Below, piece by piece: positions 37,094 to 45,498 of a stretch of DNA of 64,000 nt. The translations under genes were made by a program, and so were the position numbers. The stretch covers positions 186,001-250,000 of the forward strand of contig NZ_LATM01000002.1 in the NCBI RefSeq assembly GCF_000972495.1, in the 5' to 3' direction. This DNA comes from Hymenobacter terrenus (GTDB taxonomy: Bacteria > Bacteroidota > Bacteroidia > Cytophagales > Hymenobacteraceae). How positions within the stretch are numbered: the stretch's first letter is position 1; the number at the start of each line of letters is the position of its first letter. Below the pieces are notes generated by a model. It made no database searches. It saw only the letters and a list, made by a program, of their open reading frames with translations, and was not told the origin of the DNA.

Positions 37094-38005
37094 GTGAAAA
37101 AGCTCGCCATCGGCATTGATATTGGAGGCACCCGCACCAAGTTGGGGCTAGTGGATTTGGCCGCTGGAAAGGTGGAAGACCTGCGCATCTTGCCCACCGA
37201 AACCAAGGATGGCACGCGCTTTTTGCAGGGTATCGGCCAGGCCATACGGGAGCTGAAAACGCAGGCGGCCGACCAGTCGGCGGAATTGATGGGGGTGGGT
37301 GTGGGCGTGTCGGGCTTTGTGTGGGCCGATGGCCGCGTGGATACCACCTACGGCTTCCTGGAATTCATGGAAGACTACCCGCTGGCCGCGCTGCTGCAAG
37401 AAGAGCACCACTTGCCTTGCTGGCTGGATAATGACGCCCGGGCGGTGGCGCTGGGTGAGGCGTTGTACGGGCAAGGCCGGGGCCATGGCCGGGTGCTGAC
37501 CCTCACGCTGGGCACCGGCTTGGGCGTGGGGTTCACCGTGGCGGGCCGTCTGGAAGGGGCGCTGCCCTACGCCCACATGGCCGGCCACCTCACCATCACG
37601 ACCAACGACACCGCTTGCTACTGCGGCAAAACCGGCTGCCTGGAATCGTTGGTGTCGGCGGGCGGCGTCCTGCAACTAGCCCGCCGCCACTGGACGCCGC
37701 CCGCCGGCCAACCGCTTACAGCCGAAGCCATTTTCCGCGCCCAGCAAGCCGGCGACCCGGTGGCCGAATCTGTGGTGGAGGAGTACGTGGGCTATCTGCG
37801 CACCGGCATCGACAACTACGTCAACCTCTACGCCCCCGACCTGGTGGTGCTGGGCGGGGGCATCGCGCAGGGGCTGCGGGAGCTAACGCCTCACCTCCAC
37901 AATCCGGCCTTGCTGAATCCGTTCAAGAGCTACCGTACGCGGGTGGTGGTGTCGGAACTGGCCGAGCACGCCGGCATTCTAGGCAGCGCCGCCTTGGGGC
38001 AGTGA
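37094..38005 (+). CDS. ROK-family sugar kinase
   Basis: 303 residues, GTG start 12 nt after the mannosidase stop. ATP-binding opening AIGIDIGGTRTKLGLVDL, catalytic aspartate region CWLDNDARAVALGEALYG, glycine-rich LTLGTGLGVGFTV, and the zinc-binding ROK signature HMAGHL followed by CYCGKTGCLESLVS. It phosphorylates a hexose in the cytoplasm; glucose or mannose released by the neighbouring hydrolase is likely. The two genes almost certainly form one transcript. Confidence 0.88.
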   Translation: MKKLAIGIDIGGTRTKLGLVDLAAGKVEDLRILPTETKDGTRFLQGIGQAIRELKTQAADQSAELMGVGVGVSGFVWADGRVDTTYGFLEFMEDYPLAALLQEEHHLPCWLDNDARAVALGEALYGQGRGHGRVLTLTLGTGLGVGFTVAGRLEGALPYAHMAGHLTITTNDTACYCGKTGCLESLVSAGGVLQLARRHWTPPAGQPLTAEAIFRAQQAGDPVAESVVEEYVGYLRTGIDNYVNLYAPDLVVLGGGIAQGLRELTPHLHNPALLNPFKSYRTRVVVSELAEHAGILGSAALGQ

Positions 38006-38015
38006 TTATGGTACA

Positions 38016-38055
38016 AGGGGGTCTTCTTCCAAACGGGCGGATTTACACGTTAAGC
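38016..38055 (+). repeat. Left arm of a 40-bp inverted repeat pair
   Basis: Matches the reverse complement of 40011-40050 at 37 of 40 positions, including a continuous run TCTTCTTCCAAACGGGCGGA and beyond. It starts 10 nt past the ROK kinase stop. The two arms bracket 1,955 nt holding tetR and an SDR gene. Confidence 0.8.
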
Positions 38056-38335
38056 TATTTGGTCGCTGGGTTGACGGAATGGTCGGTAGTATAGTAGGTC
38101 AAGGTGGGTGAGGAAGTAGCTATTGCTGAGTCAGTTAAGGGGTTGGTAGCGGCTGGATGAGAGGTATTGAAAGTGAGTGTCCTTGACCGGCTAGTTCCCA
38201 ACCTACAGCTAGTGACCGTTGAACGAGGTAGTTTGGCTGCCAAGCGCGAGGTTTCACCGTGCCGTAGCATACGACCGGGGCACAGCACTGCTTCCTACTG
38301 CCGGACCACGCAGGCAGCTCGGAAAGATTTCACCT

Positions 38336-38357
38336 ATCTAAAGCAATTGCTTTAGAT
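38336..38357. promoter_or_regulatory. Perfect 22-bp palindromic operator upstream of tetR
   Basis: Half-site ATCTAAAGCAA followed directly by its reverse complement. The core CTAAAGCA/TGCTTTAG recurs at 38972-38993 in front of the SDR gene. It lies just before the -7-like box, where a TetR repressor would block its own promoter. Confidence 0.8.
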
Positions 38358-38364
38358 TTTATCG

Positions 38365-38372
38365 TAGCTTTG
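38365..38372 (+). promoter_or_regulatory. Bacteroidota -7 box TAGCTTTG of tetR
   Basis: Fits the TAnnTTTG consensus and lies 7 nt upstream of the tetR ATG at 38380, so transcription would begin at or next to the start codon. No good -33 box at the standard distance was identified. Confidence 0.45.
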
Positions 38373-38379
38373 TGGGGCA

Positions 38380-38958
38380 ATGGCCAGAGCAGTAGAATTT
38401 GATGAAGCACAAGCCGTCCAGAAAGCGATGCACGTTTTCTGGGAGAAGGGCTATACGGCTACGTCGGTGCGGGACTTGACGGAAGCCATGCAGATTAATA
38501 TCAGCAGTCTCTACAATACACTGGGGGACAAGCGTCAGCTTTTTATTAAAGCCCTCCAGCAGTATACGCGCCTACGGATGCAGGCTTTCGAGCGGTATGA
38601 TACCACAGCGGAGTCGCCCTTTCGCACCTTGGCCACTTTTATCAACGATGCCGTTCATACCCTTACGACGGAGCCCAACAGCTGTATGTGCGTTCGGACA
38701 GCCTTTGAGATTGAAGGGGATGACCCCGAAATACAAGCGGTTATCACGGCGTATGACGAGTTCGCTTATCATTTTTTAAAGAAGCTGCTAGAACGTGCGC
38801 AAGCCCACCAGGAAATCGCTCGTCACACGGATGCCGCGACCATTGCGGATTATATCAATAGCGCATTTGCTGGCTGGTATAATGCCTACCTGCTGCACGG
38901 CGACCGGAAAAAAATTCAGGACATCGCGGATTTCATGCTTCAGCAACTGAAAGCATAA
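38380..38958 (+). CDS. TetR/AcrR-family repressor
   Basis: 192 residues. The helix-turn-helix domain is at about 5-55 (EAQAVQKAMHVFWEKGYTATSVRDLTEAMQINISSLYNTLGDKRQLFIKAL). A helical ligand domain with NSCMCVRTAFEIEG follows, typical of the TetR group that controls adjacent short-chain dehydrogenases. Palindromic operators in front of itself and of the SDR gene predict control of both. The ligand is unknown. It is enclosed with the SDR gene between 40-bp inverted repeats. Confidence 0.9.
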   Translation: MARAVEFDEAQAVQKAMHVFWEKGYTATSVRDLTEAMQINISSLYNTLGDKRQLFIKALQQYTRLRMQAFERYDTTAESPFRTLATFINDAVHTLTTEPNSCMCVRTAFEIEGDDPEIQAVITAYDEFAYHFLKKLLERAQAHQEIARHTDAATIADYINSAFAGWYNAYLLHGDRKKIQDIADFMLQQLKA

Positions 38959-38971
38959 TTTTTTTGCTCGA

Positions 38972-38993
38972 TTCTAAAGCATCTGCTTTAGAA
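38972..38993. promoter_or_regulatory. Second 22-bp operator, upstream of the SDR gene
   Basis: TTCTAAAGCAT and CTGCTTTAGAA pair at all but the central base pair. It shares the CTAAAGCA/TGCTTTAG core with the tetR operator. It lies 13 nt past the tetR stop and 33 nt before the SDR ATG at 39027, which argues against the upstream in-frame start at 38964. Confidence 0.8.
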
Positions 38994-39026
38994 ACGGTTT
39001 TCTTTTTTACCCTCATTTCACGCAAT

Positions 39027-39800
39027 ATGAACAACTCTCTGACCGGGCAGGTAGCCTTGGTAACCGGTGGCACGAAAGGCATCGGCAAAGCAATCGTAAA
39101 CAAGCTACTCGAGGCTGGGGCCCAGGTGGTCGTAACGGCTCGCACAGTACCCCAAGACAGTAGTGGCTACCACTTCATTGCCGCTGACCTCGTGCAGGCG
39201 ACCAGTGCCGCAGCGGTGGCTAGTGAAATCCTGGCTACCTACGGCCGGATTGATATTATTGTCAACAATGCCGGCGCGAATACCAGTCCGAGTGGGGGCT
39301 ACAGCACGCTCACGGACGAAAACTGGCTGCATGAGCTACAATTGAATTTGCTAGCCGCCGTACGTATCAATAAAGCCTTGTTGCCCACGATGCTGACGCA
39401 AAAAAGTGGGGTCATCATTAATATCTCCACGGGGGCGGCCGTCCAGCCTATTTGGGATATTACGATGGCGTATTCGGCGGCTAAAGCGGCCTTGAATGCG
39501 TACAGCAAGGCGTTGGCCAGCGAAGTCGGCCCGCAAGGCGTTCGGGTGAATACCGTTTCTCCCGGCGCCGTTAAAACGCCGTTGATGCAAGAATTTATTG
39601 AGCAGATGGCCGCTGCTGCCAACAGTAGCGTAGAGGAGGCGTTCACTACCCTGATGGCCAAAGTAGGGACTGTTCCATTAGGCCGAATGGCCGAACCAGA
39701 AGAAGTGGCGGACTTGGTGGGATTTCTGGTATCGGCGCAAGCCCACTACCTTACTGGGTCCAACTTCCACGTTAATGGCGGCGCCCTACCAGTAGTGTAA
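39027..39800 (+). CDS. SDR-family oxidoreductase under TetR control
   Basis: 257 residues from the ATG at 39027. An earlier in-frame start at 38964 would have to translate through the operator. Classical SDR: LVTGGTKGIGKAIVNKLLEAG, IIVNNAGANTS, SGVIINISTGAAVQ, YSAAKAALNAYSKALASEVG, NTVSPGAVKTPL, GSNFHVNGGALPVV. Such tetR-SDR pairs often respond to reactive or xenobiotic carbonyl compounds. The substrate cannot be told from sequence. Confidence 0.88.
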   Translation: MNNSLTGQVALVTGGTKGIGKAIVNKLLEAGAQVVVTARTVPQDSSGYHFIAADLVQATSAAAVASEILATYGRIDIIVNNAGANTSPSGGYSTLTDENWLHELQLNLLAAVRINKALLPTMLTQKSGVIINISTGAAVQPIWDITMAYSAAKAALNAYSKALASEVGPQGVRVNTVSPGAVKTPLMQEFIEQMAAAANSSVEEAFTTLMAKVGTVPLGRMAEPEEVADLVGFLVSAQAHYLTGSNFHVNGGALPVV

Positions 39801-40533
39801 TGCTAAGGGCGCAAAAAGTTGTACTTTAGGTAGTTAATGCAAAAAACGGCAGGTTTATCCTGACGTTTTTTTACTGCGTATGCATTGAACAAGGAAATTC
39901 TGCTGCTCAAAAACGGAATTACTCGCCACACGCTTTTTAGCCTCTGGGCGTAGTTATAGGCCGTGCCACAAGGGCGAAGAACTGCGCGCCTAGCTCTGGT
40001 TTGGCAACTGGCTTAGCATGTAAATCCGCCCGTTTGGAAGAAGAACCCCTGTAAGGGCTGCTAGCATTCATTACCCCATCGAAGCAGCTGGCCGAGGCTA
40101 AAGCGCCTTACGCAACTGCGGCTTCGGCAGCGGTGAACTGCCGTCAGTCGCTCGGCCAGCGGAATGCCACCCACGCCGCGCCCACCAGGCCCTACTGAGG
40201 CCGGTCTGGCCGGGCCAATGACCCATCCGCCGAGGCTAGGGCGTTACTTATGCTTGAACGAAGAAGTTGCAAAACGCCCCCCTAACCGCGACTTTTGAGC
40301 TACGGCCGTGCTGCCGTTAGCGCCGTCACCATCTTTAAATAATGGAAGAGTATCGAACAGAGTGGGGCCGTCGGGTTACTCAATCGGCTTCGGCTTACGC
40401 AGAAACGGAGCAACTAGCTGCTCAACTAAAATTCAAGCTGCCCCACCCTTTTGGATGTTCTCCAATCCTATAACTTTACCAGCGCCCTGGCTTGTACTGC
40501 GTTTTGATGGGGCGGCGCCTATACTTGACTGCA
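39801..40533. other. 733-nt gap with the right inverted-repeat arm and a 43-codon ORF
   Basis: Contains the right arm of the 40-bp inverted repeat (40011-40050) and a small hairpin near 39846-39871 (AAAACGGCAGG with CCTGACGTTTTTT). A 43-codon ATG frame at 40342-40473 (starts MEEYRTEWGRRV, ends HPFGCSPIL) has no family I recognise and may be a gene fragment. No transposase is readable. Confidence 0.45.
40011..40050 (-). repeat. Right arm of the 40-bp inverted repeat pair
   Basis: Reverse complement of 38016-38055 at 37 of 40 positions. Outside the arms the similarity stops, apart from a TA next to each end (GTA before CAAGG on the left, TAA after CCCCTG on the right), which may be a 2-bp target duplication. 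Confidence 0.8.
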
Positions 40534-41463
40534 ATGCCTATTCCCGCACCCGCTATGCGCTGGCCCGCCTTGCCGGCCGATTCTTGGACCGCTACCCGCG
40601 AGACCCTGCACCGCTGGACCCAAATTGTAGGCAAAACCCGGCTGGCGCTCAGCCCCCTGCTAAATCATTGGTGGCAAGTGCCCCTCTACGTCACGCCTCG
40701 CGGGTTGTCTACGCGTTCCATTCCGTACCCCGATGGCGCCTTTGAGGTCTTGTTTGACTTTCACGCCCACCAACTGGTCCTCTACACCAGCGACGGGCAG
40801 GCCCGGACGCTAAAGCTAGAGCCGCAATCGGTGGCCGAGTTCTACGGCCGCTACCAGGCCTTGCTGCGCGAAGCCGGCATTCAGGTCAAGCTATGGCCGG
40901 TGCCGGTGGAGGTCGACGATAGGACGCCGTTTGCGGAGGACCACCAGCATAAGGCCTACGATGCTGATGCCGTGCGACGCTTCTGGCAGGCCTTACTGCT
41001 GGCCGACCAAGTGCTGCGGGAGTTCCGAAGCCGCTTTGCGGGAAAAGCGAGTCCGGTGCATTTCTTCTGGGGAAGCTTCGACTTAGCGGTTACGCGCTTT
41101 TCGGGACGGCCCGCGCCCGAGCACCCCGGCGGGATACCCAATCTAGCCGATTGGGTAACCCGGGAATCGTACTCCGCCGAGTTGAGCAGCGCCGGCTGGT
41201 GGCCCGGTGGCGACGGCGCGGAAGCCGCATTTTATTCCTACGCTTATCCGGCGCCGGCGGGCTTTGCGGAGGCGGACGTACAGCCGGCGGCAGCTCGTTT
41301 CGACGCAGAGCGGGGCGAATTTTTGTTGCCCTATGCCCAAGTGCTCTTGGCCGCCGACCCCCGCGGTATGGTGTTGGATTTCCTGCAAAGCACGTACGAG
41401 GCCGCGGCCAATCTGGCCCACTGGGACCGAACCGCGCTTGAGCGGGCCGCCACCCAGAAATAG
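40534..41463 (+). CDS. DUF5996 family protein
   Basis: 309 residues if started at the ATG at 40534 (MPIPAPAMRWPALP). The in-frame ATG at 40492 would add 14 residues, and MRWPALPADSW at residue 8 is also possible. The family hallmarks are LHRWTQIVGKTRLALSP, HWWQVPLYVTPRGL, HFFWGSFDLAVTRFSGRPAP, REAYS-like segment RESYSAELSSAGWWPG, and a C-terminal HWDRTALER. No function is established for the family. It has no signal peptide or membrane helices, so it is cytoplasmic. It stands alone between the tetR-SDR cassette and the Rid gene. Confidence 0.85.
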   Translation: MPIPAPAMRWPALPADSWTATRETLHRWTQIVGKTRLALSPLLNHWWQVPLYVTPRGLSTRSIPYPDGAFEVLFDFHAHQLVLYTSDGQARTLKLEPQSVAEFYGRYQALLREAGIQVKLWPVPVEVDDRTPFAEDHQHKAYDADAVRRFWQALLLADQVLREFRSRFAGKASPVHFFWGSFDLAVTRFSGRPAPEHPGGIPNLADWVTRESYSAELSSAGWWPGGDGAEAAFYSYAYPAPAGFAEADVQPAAARFDAERGEFLLPYAQVLLAADPRGMVLDFLQSTYEAAANLAHWDRTALERAATQK

Positions 41464-41638
41464 ACAGCTTGGAAAGCTACTAGTACCAGAGAGGAGGGCG
41501 GGCCGCGGTTGGTGCCGCTACTTCTCGCAGTAGGACTAACGGACTAGGCGGGGCAGACAAATAGCGGAGCCGGAGTAAGGCGGAAATGAAATAGAGCCCT
41601 GCGGCAATTGCCTCTACTAGGTGCCCGCTAAACACCTT

Positions 41639-42049
41639 TTATTGCGATGTAGCGTTTGATTTTTTGGCTACAACCTTGATTTCCACTACCTGCTTTGGTT
41701 GGGCCAAACCAGACACGCCAACCATGGTGCTGGGTACTTGCATCGGGTCCGGGTACACCTCTTTTCCCAGCTTTTGCCGGGCAGCAAATGCTTCCTTGGT
41801 ATCGAGGACGTAGATAACCTCGTCTACTACGTCGGCCATCGTCATGCCAAAGCCTTCCAGCAGGTACTGGATGTTGCGGTACGTCTGGCGCATCTGGGCT
41901 TCCATGCCGCTGGCAAGGGTGCCTTGCTCGTCGTGGCCGAATTGCCCGGCCACCCACACGGTTCCATCCTGCTTCAGGGCCTGGGCGTAGCCGTATTGCG
42001 CTTCCCATTCCATTCCCAAACCTTGCGTTTCTCTGTTTTGCGTGTCCAT
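41639..42049 (-). CDS. Rid-family protein (RidA-like, without the catalytic arginine)
   Basis: 136 residues, YjgF/YER057c/UK114 fold: YAQALKQDGTVWVAGQFG, MRQTYRNIQYLLEGFGMTMADVVDEVIYV, VPSTMVGVSGLAQPKQVVEIKVVA. In true RidA the segment is PARxxV with the Arg binding the substrate carboxylate. Here the position reads T108 in VPSTMVGV, so 2-imino-acid deaminase activity is unlikely. It probably belongs to a non-RidA subgroup of unknown role. It is a lone minus-strand gene. Confidence 0.85.
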   Translation of the reverse strand: MDTQNRETQGLGMEWEAQYGYAQALKQDGTVWVAGQFGHDEQGTLASGMEAQMRQTYRNIQYLLEGFGMTMADVVDEVIYVLDTKEAFAARQKLGKEVYPDPMQVPSTMVGVSGLAQPKQVVEIKVVAKKSNATSQ

Positions 42050-42662
42050 GCGTGGTAAGTTAAAAAAGTGAGTTAAGGGGGAAGATTTACTGCTTGCTCA
42101 CCGGTAGGCCAAGAAGACAAGCAATGTGCTTCGGTCGTTGCTTACTTACTACAAGCCCAGCGGCTTGACATGAGCCGTCAAGCAGGAATTGAGCTGCCGG
42201 GGTGCATCGCTCCCAATTTTTCAACGGTGCTGTTGACCAGTTTACTGTTGGGTGCAGCCTCTTTGCGGAGTCGGGAAGAGGTGGAGAATAGGCATAAGCA
42301 GAGGAAATAACTGGAAGGCCGTGGAAGAGTGAAGCGTATAAAACGAAAAAAAGACTCTCCTTAATGGCGGCGAAGCGCTTAAACTTAGAGGAAATTTGGG
42401 CTCAGGGCTTGTCTTTGTGAATTAACCCGGCTTATGAGTAACCAGACACCCGTATACGATGTAGCTACATGATTCGTTTTTTCTTCGCTAATTCTTTTTT
42501 GCCAAAGAGAAACTTATACTTTAAGCTTCTGGGCAGCTTTAATTAAGTTGTTGAAATCAGTTAGCCCAACTCCGGTTGGCTCGCGCCAGCGGGCGGCCAG
42601 CCCGACATCGAGCGCGCAGTAGCCGGGGTTCAGCACAAACGCCGTTAGACACCTTCACTCGC
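42050..42662. other. Intergenic region, no feature recognised
   Basis: About 610 nt between the Rid gene (minus) and the EamA gene (plus). It is AT-richer around 42340-42550. I see no convincing ORF, repeat or RNA structure. Confidence 0.5.
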
Positions 42663-43565
42663 ATGACCCGCAAACCCGAAGCCTGGATACTGTACTCTGT
42701 AGCCGCCGCCTTTTTCTGGGGCACTTGGGGCGTGGTGGCCAAGTTTATTTCCGCAGATGTCAACCCGTTCACCAACCATCTTTTATTTAGCGGGGGCATG
42801 CTGCTGACGCTGCCGCTGGTGCTGGGGCGCGTCAAGAAGCAGAAGCCGAACCGCAAGGGCTTGCTTTGGGGCTTGGTGGCGGGCGTGCTGGCCGTGACGG
42901 GCAACGTGGCCGTGTACAAGGCCTTTAGCACGGGCGGGCTGGCGGCCATCGTTATTCCGGTTACCAACCTTTATCCGCTCGTCACCATTGTCATTGCACT
43001 ACTGGTGTTCAAGGAAAAGCTAAACTGGATTAATGGCATTGGCATTCTGCTGGCGGTTCCGGCGGTTATCATGCTGTCGGGGGAGTCGTTGCTGTTCGAA
43101 AATCCGATGGCTTTCTTTCAATCTATTGGGCCCAATTCCTGGCTGTTGTATTCCATGGTGGCTTTAGTTTTCTGGGGCGTTTTCAGCGCCGCGCAGAAAG
43201 AAACCACCAACTACATTTCGGCCGAATGGTCGTACGTCAGCTTCATTGTGTCGTCGGGGCTGGTGGCGCTGGTGTTTGCCGGCTTGGGCTGGACCAGCCT
43301 GGCCCTGCCCACCCAAACGCTGGGACTCGGCTTGTTAGCGGGCATGCTCAACGGGCTGGGCGTGCTGGCTAGCTTTGCCGCCTACAGCGCCGAAGGCAAA
43401 GCCTCAAAGGTGACAACCATTGCCGGGGCCTTGCAGCCCGTATTCACGATTGTGCTGGCCCTGGTTTTCCTTTCCGAAAGCTTTTCCCTGTTGGAGTCGC
43501 TCGGAATCCTACTTGCAATTGTGGGCGCCCTCACCTTGTCTTATGAAAGGCAGTCTGCTCTATAA
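42663..43565 (+). CDS. EamA/DMT-family transporter
   Basis: 300 residues from the ATG at 42663 (MTRKPEAWILYSVAAAFFWG). The upstream in-frame extension to 42576 is Arg-rich and unlikely. Ten hydrophobic helices form two EamA repeats (SVAAAFFWGTWGVVAKF, then SMVALVFWGVFSAAQKE), each ending in the typical LxExLxxxxxxGxxLIxxG-like segment (VFKEKLNWINGIGILLAVPAVIM and LSESFSLLESLGILLAIVGALTL). It is an inner-membrane drug/metabolite exporter of unknown substrate. A broken copy of its 3' end lies about 110 nt downstream. Confidence 0.88.
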   Translation: MTRKPEAWILYSVAAAFFWGTWGVVAKFISADVNPFTNHLLFSGGMLLTLPLVLGRVKKQKPNRKGLLWGLVAGVLAVTGNVAVYKAFSTGGLAAIVIPVTNLYPLVTIVIALLVFKEKLNWINGIGILLAVPAVIMLSGESLLFENPMAFFQSIGPNSWLLYSMVALVFWGVFSAAQKETTNYISAEWSYVSFIVSSGLVALVFAGLGWTSLALPTQTLGLGLLAGMLNGLGVLASFAAYSAEGKASKVTTIAGALQPVFTIVLALVFLSESFSLLESLGILLAIVGALTLSYERQSAL

Positions 43566-43673
43566 AATCTCTATGAGGCAAGCGTTTAGCGCCGAAAGGA
43601 ACTAGGGGTGGGTTGCAGGTAACGCTAGGTGGAGTTAGGTCATACTGCCCGAGCGGCAACCGAGGTAGCGCAA

Positions 43674-43785
43674 CAAAGCCTCGAAGGTGACGGCCACTGC
43701 CGGGGCCTTGCAGCCGGTGTTCACCATCGTGCTGGCTCTGGTTTTCCTCGCCGAAAGCTTTTCCTAGCGGAAGTCGCTCGGAATT
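43674..43785 (+). pseudogene. Degraded duplicate of the EamA 3' end
   Basis: The stretch closely matches 43400-43510 of the intact EamA gene (for example GCCGGGGCCTTGCAGCC, GTGCTGGC, TGGTTTTCCT and CCGAAAGCTTTTCC). It has a TAG where the parent encodes Leu and a small deletion after GCTCGGAAT. It is too short to encode a transporter. Confidence 0.85.
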
Positions 43786-43847
43786 GTGCCGGCCCGGACT
43801 GGGGCTGCTCTCACCAGCCCTAGTTCGGGCTGGCATAACACGTGCCG

Positions 43848-44288
43848 CTACTGGGCGGGCTCAAACATGGCCACGCCGGCGTGGTGCAGTTGCGGGGCGT
43901 TGTCGCAGCTCACGTAGCGGGCCGCGGTGTCGGGGCTCAGGTTCACGTTGTGGTGCCAGGCCCAGACCGGCACGTACACCGCGTCGCCGGCCTGCCAGTC
44001 CACGCGCTGGTCCTCAATCATGGTGTAGCCCTGCCCGTGGGTGATGTACATGATGGTCTCGTAGCTGTGGCGATGGCTGCCGCTGCGCTGGCCCGGCTGC
44101 AGTGAGCCGATGGTCATGCACATGGTCTTGGCCGGTACGTCCACGATGAAAAAGGTGGGGCGCCCGGCGGTGAATTCGGCGTCGGCTTGCTCGACGTCAT
44201 GGTGCGCGAGCGTGCCGGGCAGGTGCACCACGGGGCTTTCGGCGCGCTGGTAAAATTCGCGGGTAATCAACTGGCCTTGGGGTTTCAT
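43848..44288 (-). CDS. Cupin-domain protein
   Basis: 146 residues with a single cupin barrel. Motif 1 is GSHRHSYETIMYITHGQGYTMIE, supplying two His and a Glu; motif 2 is DAVYVPVWAWHHNVNLS with the third His. It resembles gentisate/1-hydroxy-2-naphthoate dioxygenase-type single cupins that bind iron or zinc. The substrate is unknown. It is 70 nt downstream of the methyltransferase gene on the same strand. Confidence 0.82.
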   Translation of the reverse strand: MKPQGQLITREFYQRAESPVVHLPGTLAHHDVEQADAEFTAGRPTFFIVDVPAKTMCMTIGSLQPGQRSGSHRHSYETIMYITHGQGYTMIEDQRVDWQAGDAVYVPVWAWHHNVNLSPDTAARYVSCDNAPQLHHAGVAMFEPAQ

Positions 44289-44358
44289 AAAAACGAAGGG
44301 GTTAGGTGAACATCGGCTGGATGGCGAACCGATGCGACAAAATTCCCCCGCCCCCAGG

Positions 44359-45222
44359 CTAGCGGCAACCCGATTCTTGCGCTCGGACCCGGGTGCTCAT
44401 TTCGTAGCCAATCATGGCCTTTTTGCGAGCCTGTCCCCAATGAAAATTCCCTACCGTGCCATCTTGACAAATGATGCGGTGGCAGGGAATCAGGTACAGC
44501 AGCGGGTTGCGCGCCGCCGCCATGCCCACCGCCCGGGTGGCGGTGGGCTGACCAATGTCGTCGGCCACTTGCTGGTAAGAACGCACGCTGCCGAAGGGAA
44601 TGTCAACCAACGCTTCCCAGACTTTGACCTGAAACGCGGTGCCCTGCACCAGTACCTGAAGTCGCTCGGGATAGCCCGCAGCGGGCTGGAAAATGCGCTG
44701 CACATAGGGCTGAGTCACTTGGGGGTCGTGCAGGAGTTCGGCGGCGGGCCACTGCTGCAGAAACCGGGCAAACTCGTCGCGCTGCCGCGACTCGTCAATA
44801 AACCGCAGCCCGCAGATGCCGCGCGCCGTGACGGCGATAAAGCACATGCCAAACGGGCTCGGGTGGTAGCCGTAGGTAATCTGCAGGCCCAGGCCCTGCG
44901 ACTTGTACTCCTGCGGGGTCATGCCTTCCACCGTCACAAACAGGTCGTACACCCGCGACTGGCTGGAGAAACCGGCCAAATCGGCGGCTTCCAGCACGGA
45001 TTGGGTTTCCCGGATTTTGTCCTTGAGATAGTTGGATGTCAGATATTTGAGGAATTTTTTAGGGCTTAACCCTACCCAATCCACGAACAGGCGCTGAAAG
45101 TGAAAGGGGCTGAGCTGCACGCGCGCCGCCACTTCTTCCAAGGAGGGTTGCTCTAGGAAATGGTCGGTCAGAAAGCCAATGGCCTGCTCGATGCGCTGAT
45201 AGTTAGCAAAATTCGCGCTCAT
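44359..45222 (-). CDS. AraC-type HTH fused to methylated-DNA--protein-cysteine methyltransferase (Ada-like)
   Basis: 287 residues from the ATG at 45222. The in-frame extension to 45315 would run through an inverted repeat. The AraC-type DNA-binding domain is at about 5-110 (LEEVAARVQLSPFHFQRLFV, VEGMTPQEYKS), followed by the alkyltransferase domain with acceptor C247 in LIPCHRII and the GTAFQVKVWEALVDIPFG motif. It repairs O6-alkylguanine by moving the alkyl group to itself. The zinc-binding, phosphotriester-repairing N-domain of E. coli Ada is missing, a common arrangement. Near-identical 17-bp sequences lie at both ends of the gene. Confidence 0.9.
   Translation of the reverse strand: MSANFANYQRIEQAIGFLTDHFLEQPSLEEVAARVQLSPFHFQRLFVDWVGLSPKKFLKYLTSNYLKDKIRETQSVLEAADLAGFSSQSRVYDLFVTVEGMTPQEYKSQGLGLQITYGYHPSPFGMCFIAVTARGICGLRFIDESRQRDEFARFLQQWPAAELLHDPQVTQPYVQRIFQPAAGYPERLQVLVQGTAFQVKVWEALVDIPFGSVRSYQQVADDIGQPTATRAVGMAAARNPLLYLIPCHRIICQDGTVGNFHWGQARKKAMIGYEMSTRVRAQESGCR
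44366..44382 (+). repeat. 17-bp direct repeat, copy at the Ada-like gene 3' end
   Basis: CAACCCGATTCTTGCGC overlaps the last codons of the gene. It recurs with one mismatch at 45275-45291 upstream of the gene, same orientation. Confidence 0.7.
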
Positions 45223-45274
45223 GGTTGAATGATAATTAAGAAAGATGCAAATCACCGTTTCTCTCGCGTAGGGA

Positions 45275-45323
45275 CAACCTGATTCTTGCGCCAGCCGATG
45301 AATCCGATGGCGCAAGAATCAGG
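45275..45323. repeat. 17-bp repeat copy within a 16-bp perfect inverted repeat upstream of the Ada-like gene
   Basis: CAACCTGATTCTTGCGC (45275-45291) is the second direct-repeat copy. From 45278 it also forms the left arm CCTGATTCTTGCGCCA (45278-45293), which pairs perfectly with TGGCGCAAGAATCAGG (45308-45323) around a 14-nt loop. It lies 56-101 nt upstream of the ATG at 45222. It could be an operator, an mRNA leader hairpin or a repeat-element end. Confidence 0.65.
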
Positions 45324-45498
45324 GGTTTGCCACGGCGTTTAACTTCTCCGACTAGGCGTTGACCGATGCGTTAGGTTTCGACCTAAGCGCGTTGCTCACT
45401 GGATGAAGGGAAAATCACGGAAGGATAAGAGGCAATGGCTCCCCATGCGACTTCTGGACCTAGCACGCAATCAAGTCCATAGTTGAACAGATAATAAT

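Noticed and set aside
38016..40050. A complete insertion sequence
   Set aside because: The segment between the arms has no transposase frame; only tetR and SDR are encoded.
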